A model generated the notes under the pieces. It was not told the origin of the DNA, searched no databases, and worked only from the letters and a program-made list of their open reading frames with translations. Source: Pararhizobium sp. (lineage in GTDB: Bacteria > Pseudomonadota > Alphaproteobacteria > Rhizobiales > Rhizobiaceae). From it: DNA of 64,000 nt. This document shows positions 59,820 to 64,000 of the stretch, piece by piece (position 1 is the stretch's first letter; every line of letters begins with the position of its first letter). The stretch spans positions 1,302,001 to 1,366,000 of the forward strand of contig CP051237.1 of assembly GCA_017794825.1 (NCBI GenBank), written 5' to 3'. The position numbers and the translations under genes are program-made.

Positions 59820-61231
59820 GCTTCGGTCCTTTCGTTCTGAGTTTCGTTGCCTGTCGGCGGAGGGCGCATATCGCGCCAGGGCGTCGCCTGCTCGTAGGCA
59901 TGCGCGATGCGCAGGATCATCTGTTCCGAATGACGACGCCCAACCACCTGCATGCCGATCGGCAGGCCATCCGTCGAAAAACCGTTGGGTATCGCAATCG
60001 CTGGAGAACCCGTGACGTTGAACGGAGTTCTCGCCTGACTGTCATAAGTTCGGTCGATCGCTTCGGCGTCGTCGATCGCACAGGGCAGCTCGAGGCTGGA
60101 GACGCAGACGGCGGCGTCCAGATTTTCCATCGCGCGTTCAAACGCGCCGGTGAGTTCCAGCCGCCTCCGGCGAGCGGCGTCAAGCGCGTCAGCGCCGATG
60201 GCAGCGCCGCGCAACAGTTTGACGCGTCCGCGCTCGCCGTAATCCAATGGCCGTTCGCGCAGCCAGTCCGCATGCACAGCATAGCTCTCAGCTTGGAGGA
60301 TAAGGCGGCCGCAGGCTGTATATTCTGCAAGCGGCGGCAAACCTTCGACGGTCACAAGCACCGCACCGAGACGCTGCAGAACGCCGAGCGCCTCCGAGAA
60401 AGCGGACCGGATTTCCGGGGCCGCGTCTCTCCCGAACTCCTCGATGACGCCGATCCTCATTCCATCGAGGTCGTCAGTAAACCTAATTGGCTGATCGAGA
60501 CGCGACGTCACGGTTTTTTCCCGGATGACCGTATACAGCATGGCGCAATCACGCACGCTACGGGCAAGCGGCCCGACATGATCCAGCGACGCCGAGAGCG
60601 GAAAGACTCCGCCTGTGCTCACTGCGCCGTAGGTCGGTTTCAGACCGACTATGCCGCAAGCCGTCGCGGGATGTCGGACCGATCCGGCGGTGTCTGTTCC
60701 AATCGCGCCAGGCGCCATCCCCGTCGCAACGGCAACTGCCGATCCCGAGGACGAACCGCCCGGATGATGCGCGGGACGCCACGGATTTCGCGCCGGCGGC
60801 CAGGGCAGGTCGAAGGACGGGCCGCCCGTGGCGAACTCGTGCAGCGCCGTCTTGCCGATCAGCACTGCGCCCGCCTCCCTCAGCCTTGTGACGACGACGG
60901 CGTCCCGGCGCGCGCGATCCGTCACGGCGATGCGCGAATGCGCGGTCGTTGCGGCGCCCTCTATGTCGATCATGTCCTTGATCGCAACAGGCACGCCGTG
61001 AAGCGGACCTCTCGGGCCGCTCTCGCGCAGTTCGCGGTCGAGCCTACGCGCCTGTCGCCGCGCATCGTCGTCCATGACGAGGATGAAAGCCCCGAGACGC
61101 GGATTCAGGGATGCAATTCTGTCAAGGCAGTCGGAGACAAGCTCCTCCGAACTCAGGCTGCGATTTGCTATAAGCCCGGCGGCCTCAACGATTCCATAAT
61201 CAGCCGGGTTTCGCTCAGCGGACGGCGTCAT
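59816..61231 (-). CDS. Amidase signature (AS) family protein
   Basis: A 471-residue amidase. The triad is K85 in 'PVAIKDMIDIEG', the cis-Ser in 'PGGSSSGSAVAVATG' (about 160-162) and nucleophile S184 in 'IGTDTAGSVRHPAT'. The C terminus 'RTPFNVTGSPAIAIPNGF' is typical. It overlaps the TRAP permease gene upstream by 17 bases and the deacetylase-family gene downstream by 4, so it is embedded in an uptake-and-hydrolysis operon. GatA is unlikely because no GatB or GatC is nearby and the C terminus differs. The imported amide is unknown. Confidence 0.91.
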   Translation of the reverse strand: MTPSAERNPADYGIVEAAGLIANRSLSSEELVSDCLDRIASLNPRLGAFILVMDDDARRQARRLDRELRESGPRGPLHGVPVAIKDMIDIEGAATTAHSRIAVTDRARRDAVVVTRLREAGAVLIGKTALHEFATGGPSFDLPWPPARNPWRPAHHPGGSSSGSAVAVATGMAPGAIGTDTAGSVRHPATACGIVGLKPTYGAVSTGGVFPLSASLDHVGPLARSVRDCAMLYTVIREKTVTSRLDQPIRFTDDLDGMRIGVIEEFGRDAAPEIRSAFSEALGVLQRLGAVLVTVEGLPPLAEYTACGRLILQAESYAVHADWLRERPLDYGERGRVKLLRGAAIGADALDAARRRRLELTGAFERAMENLDAAVCVSSLELPCAIDDAEAIDRTYDSQARTPFNVTGSPAIAIPNGFSTDGLPIGMQVVGRRHSEQMILRIAHAYEQATPWRDMRPPPTGNETQNERTEA

Positions 61232-63143
61232 CGGCCACCGCTTTTTTCCCGGTAAGGCGTTGATAGATGAACACGGCGGCGATCAGTCCGAGGCCGACCA
61301 CGTCGGTCTGCCAGCCGGCGAAGATCAGCGCAAGCGCGCCGGCGGCGACGACGAATCGCGCCAGAATCGGCACGGCGTGATCGAAGGCGTGACCGATCAG
61401 CGCCACGGCCAAAGCCCAGATTCCAATCGACGCGGTGATCAGCGAGAGAACGATTGCGAACGGCTCGCCCTTGAGGATGAGTTCGGGAGAGAACACGATC
61501 ATATAGGGTATGATGAAACCGGCGAGCGCAATCTGGAACGCCCGCACCCCGACCGCGAACGGATTGGCGCCGGCGATCGATCCGGCAGGTATAGCGACCA
61601 GGGCGACGGGCGGCGTGATCCCGCTCAGACAGGCGAAATAGAAGATGAAAAGATGCGCCTGCAGAAGTTCGACGCCCAGATCATGCAGGGCCGGGGCCAA
61701 CACCGCAGCGGAGATGATATAGGCTGCGGTCGTCGGCAGTCCCATCGACAGGATGATCGTCACGATCATCGTCAGGACCATCGCGACGATAAGCGATCCG
61801 CCGGAAATCGTCGCCACCCAGGCGGACAGGCGCAGACCCGTGCCGGTCAGCGAGAACAGCCCCATGATGAGGCCGGCCGCGGCACAACTCACAATCACCT
61901 CAAGCGATCCCTTGGTGCCGCTGACCGCAGTGTCCATCAGGCGCCTCGGCGTCAGCCGCGACTCCTGACGCAGCCAGGAAACAATGAGCAATGTGCCCAT
62001 GGAATAAAGCGCAGCGCGAATTGGGGAGACGTTCTCGATGGCCAGCATGTACACGAGCACCACGATCGGCAGCAGAAGATGCCCCCACTGACGCAATACG
62101 GCGACCGCCTGAGGCAATTCCTCTTTCTTCAAACCGCGCAAACCGCGCTTGCCGGCCTCCAGATCGACGATCAGATAGACGCTGAGGAAGTAAAGAAACG
62201 CGGGAAGGATCGCGGCAATGATGATCTCGCCATAGGGCACCCGGACGAACTCGGCCATCAGGAACGCGCCGGCCCCCATGATGGGCGGCATGATCTGGCC
62301 GCCCGTGGAGGCGACAGCCTCGATGGCGCCGGCGAACACGGCCTTGAAGCCCGCCCGCTTCATGAGCGGAATTGTCAAGGCGCCCGTAGTCACGACATTG
62401 CCGATGCCGGTGCCCGACACCGTTCCCATCAGGGCGCTTGCAAATATGCTGACCTTTGCGGGGCCGCCGCGCGAACGGCCGGCTATGCTGTACGCCAGGT
62501 CGATGTAGAAATCGCCGGCTTTCGAGAATTGCAGCATCGCGCCGAACAGGATGAACAGATAGATATACGTCGACGAGACGCCAATCGGGATGCCGTAGAC
62601 GCCGTCCATGCTGAACAGGAAGCTGACGACACGCTCCCAACTGAAGGAGCGATTGACGAAGATCCCCGGCGCATACCCTCCAAACAGGCTGTAGGCGAGC
62701 ATCAGCAGAATGATGATGACCAGCGCCCAGCCGACGGCGCGACGAGTGAGTTCCAATACGAGCAAGAGAATTATACCGCCGAACACCAGGTCGAGATCGG
62801 TGGGCATGACACCGTAGCGGTAGATCATGCTCGGTCCTTCCACCAGGGTGTAAATCGTCGACGCCAGACCGGCGATTATCAGGATCACGTCGCTCCAGTG
62901 AACGCGCGCCACGGCGCCCTTCCATCCAGCGTACAGCAACGGCACGAGGACGAACGGGATAAGAAGGTGGAAGGCTCGAAGATTGAGAACGCCGGGGGAC
63001 TGGATTCCAAGCCAGTATATATGCGCAAGAGCCGCTACGACGCAGAAGCCGGCCACGAACCACCCGATCCGCTGCCCAAGCTCGCGCTGACTCGTCTCGG
63101 GGGTCTGCACGGACACGGACTCTGCGGTTGCTGCTTCTGTCAC
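61215..63143 (-). CDS. TRAP transporter fused permease, TAXI type (DctQM)
   Basis: A 642-residue membrane protein in which the small and large TRAP subunits are joined, as is normal with TAXI-class receptors. An N-terminal group of about six helices (to about 180) is followed by the DctM-like body with 'LFGAMLQFSKAGDFYIDLAYS', 'FASALMGTVSGTGIGNVVTTGA', 'GGQIMPPIMGAGAFLMAEFV' and 'SMGLPTTAAYIISAAVLAPAL'. It lies 95 bases after the binding-protein gene with two hairpins in between. The amidase gene begins within its 3' end, linking import to hydrolysis. Confidence 0.94.
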   Translation of the reverse strand: MTEAATAESVSVQTPETSQRELGQRIGWFVAGFCVVAALAHIYWLGIQSPGVLNLRAFHLLIPFVLVPLLYAGWKGAVARVHWSDVILIIAGLASTIYTLVEGPSMIYRYGVMPTDLDLVFGGIILLLVLELTRRAVGWALVIIILLMLAYSLFGGYAPGIFVNRSFSWERVVSFLFSMDGVYGIPIGVSSTYIYLFILFGAMLQFSKAGDFYIDLAYSIAGRSRGGPAKVSIFASALMGTVSGTGIGNVVTTGALTIPLMKRAGFKAVFAGAIEAVASTGGQIMPPIMGAGAFLMAEFVRVPYGEIIIAAILPAFLYFLSVYLIVDLEAGKRGLRGLKKEELPQAVAVLRQWGHLLLPIVVLVYMLAIENVSPIRAALYSMGTLLIVSWLRQESRLTPRRLMDTAVSGTKGSLEVIVSCAAAGLIMGLFSLTGTGLRLSAWVATISGGSLIVAMVLTMIVTIILSMGLPTTAAYIISAAVLAPALHDLGVELLQAHLFIFYFACLSGITPPVALVAIPAGSIAGANPFAVGVRAFQIALAGFIIPYMIVFSPELILKGEPFAIVLSLITASIGIWALAVALIGHAFDHAVPILARFVVAAGALALIFAGWQTDVVGLGLIAAVFIYQRLTGKKAVADDAVR

Positions 63144-63165
63144 TGGTTCTCCACCCTCAATCGTT

Positions 63166-63229
63166 GGCCGGCGCTGCTACACAATAGCGCACCGGCCCGC
63201 AGTTCTCTGTCGCGGACCACTGCGGTCCG
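63166..63229 (-). promoter_or_regulatory. Two hairpins between TAXI receptor and permease genes
   Basis: GGCCGG (63166-63171) pairs with CCGGCC (63192-63197), extended by CGCT/AGCG past a 2-base bulge. A second stem is CGGACC (63213-63218) with GGTCCG (63224-63229). Both lie in the 95-base gap. Such structures often protect the receptor mRNA or reduce read-through into the permease gene. Confidence 0.45.
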
Positions 63230-63238
63230 AGCTGCCGA

Positions 63239-64000
63239 TTACTCCTTGGGAGGAGCAGCCTGGCGCATTTCGACGCCGCGTTCTTCATAGTAACGTTTTG
63301 CGGCGGGGTGGAACGGGGTCGGAATCCCGCGCACATTTTCCAGCTTGGTCTGGTCGAAATTCGGATGCGCCTGAGCGAGTTTGTCAGTGTTCGCATAAAC
63401 GGCGTCAAGAAGCTCTGTCACGAAATCGTCCGGCAGATCCGGCGACCCGATCATGAAGTTCATCTGGCCGACCGTATTCAGGTCATCCTGCAGGCCATTG
63501 TAAGTCTCGGCCTTGAGCGTGACCGGCGCATAGTAAGGATATTCCTCAAGGAACCCTTCAATCTGCGCATCGTCGAGTTCGAGGAACCGAAGATCCCGAT
63601 TGACTTCCAGTTCCTGCATGAAACCGGCCGGATGGCCTGCTATATAGAGTATCGCGTCAGCAAGTCCGTCACGAAGCAAACCGCCGGTGTCTTCCCAGCT
63701 TGCATTTACAAATCGCGCCGGCTCAACCCCGAGGTAACCCATCAATTCACGGGAAATCGTGTCGCTGCCGCCGCCGGGAACGCCAACAGCCAATTGCTTG
63801 CCTTCGAGATCCTCGAAACTCTCGATATCGCTGTCCGCCAGCGTGACAACGGTCATGTACGTTGGAAACGCAGGATGCAGGCCGACGAAATTCTGGTACT
63901 TCGTGCCATTCGCCCAACCGAGACCATTATATCCGATATAGGACTGGCTGCTCGCCGTTATGCCGAAATCGGTTTCGCCGCCGCTGACGAGCATGATGTT
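63239..64000 (-). CDS. TAXI family TRAP transporter substrate-binding protein (5' partial)
   Basis: The periplasmic receptor of the TAXI-type TRAP importer, cut at the right edge of the window; about 253 C-terminal residues of a usual 320-340 are present. TAXI wording is clear: 'TDFGITASSQSYIGYNGLGW' near the visible start, 'LHPAFPTYMTVVTLADSDI', 'LEGKQLAVGVPGGGSDTISR' and 'ATPFHPAAKRYYEERG'-like end 'FHPAAKRYYEERGVEM'. It is first in the operon receptor-fused permease-amidase-deacetylase family-dehydrogenase. Substrate unknown; TAXI receptors commonly bind glutamate or other small organic acids and amides. Confidence 0.93.
   Translation of the reverse strand, partial: NIMLVSGGETDFGITASSQSYIGYNGLGWANGTKYQNFVGLHPAFPTYMTVVTLADSDIESFEDLEGKQLAVGVPGGGSDTISRELMGYLGVEPARFVNASWEDTGGLLRDGLADAILYIAGHPAGFMQELEVNRDLRFLELDDAQIEGFLEEYPYYAPVTLKAETYNGLQDDLNTVGQMNFMIGSPDLPDDFVTELLDAVYANTDKLAQAHPNFDQTKLENVRGIPTPFHPAAKRYYEERGVEMRQAAPPKE

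Noticed and set aside
59816..61231. Glutamyl-tRNA amidotransferase subunit A
   Set aside because: No gatB or gatC nearby. The gene is embedded in a TRAP transporter operon and matches general AS amidases.

Overview
The window is GC-rich, tightly packed bacterial DNA with many 1- to 4-base overlaps between co-directional genes. The gene families (TRAP transporters, FecI/FecR, PchR-like AraC regulators, IclR regulators) and five TGA-N9-TCA 'IRO' boxes of the kind bound by the rhizobial iron repressor RirA point to an alphaproteobacterium of the order Hyphomicrobiales (Rhizobiales). I cannot name the genus. No rRNA, tRNA, CRISPR array, transposase or integrase was seen. All family calls come from reading the sequence and from memory, not from database searches.

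Layout. (1) 1-5028: a DctP-type TRAP transporter, cut at the left edge, with a DUF3604/PHP-like protein behind it. (2) 5184-11824: single genes, namely a Na/phosphate symporter, a red-algal-type vanadium haloperoxidase, a DUF502 protein, an HdeD-like protein and a sterol-desaturase-family protein. (3) 11830-19779: iron uptake system A on the minus strand, fecI-fecR-receptor-binding protein-two permeases-ATPase. (4) 19932-25569: a MacAB-type export pair divergent from a response regulator/histidine kinase pair. (5) 25584-36337: iron uptake system B, with two TonB receptors, an AraC regulator, a complete second ABC importer and a siderophore-interacting protein. (6) 36504-44591: an amidase, then iron uptake system C, with a PchR-like regulator, TonB receptor, esterase, RhtX/FptX-like permease and alpha/beta hydrolase. 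(7) 44801-45582: two unrecognised small genes. (8) 45597-54445: a CoA-dependent salicylate-type pathway through gentisate, including a fused FAD hydroxylase/CoA ligase, a divergent thioesterase, an IclR regulator and an AAA/kinase-like protein. (9) 54466-64000: an amide or acyl-compound island, with a C45 acyltransferase, IclR regulator, NylB-like serine hydrolase, hydroxyacyl-CoA-type dehydrogenase, polysaccharide-deacetylase-family hydrolase, amidase and a TAXI-type TRAP transporter cut at the right edge.

How it fits together. About half the window (11.8-44.6 kb) is an iron-acquisition island with three mechanistically different routes: ECF-sigma surface signalling plus ABC import, AraC-controlled ABC import with an intracellular SIP reductase, and PchR-controlled permease import with an esterase that could open an ester siderophore. 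Every one of these receptor promoters, and the fecI promoter, has an exact TGA-N9-TCA box. The salicylate-type cluster is internally complete from CoA activation to fumarate and pyruvate, apart from a dedicated importer. The last island pairs several unrelated amide hydrolases with an importer and shares an operator-like sequence between two of its promoters.

The best candidates for something undescribed are the fused ring-hydroxylase/CoA-ligase protein, the haloperoxidase with an altered vanadate-site serine, the siderophore-interacting protein with a degenerate flavin motif, and the amide island.
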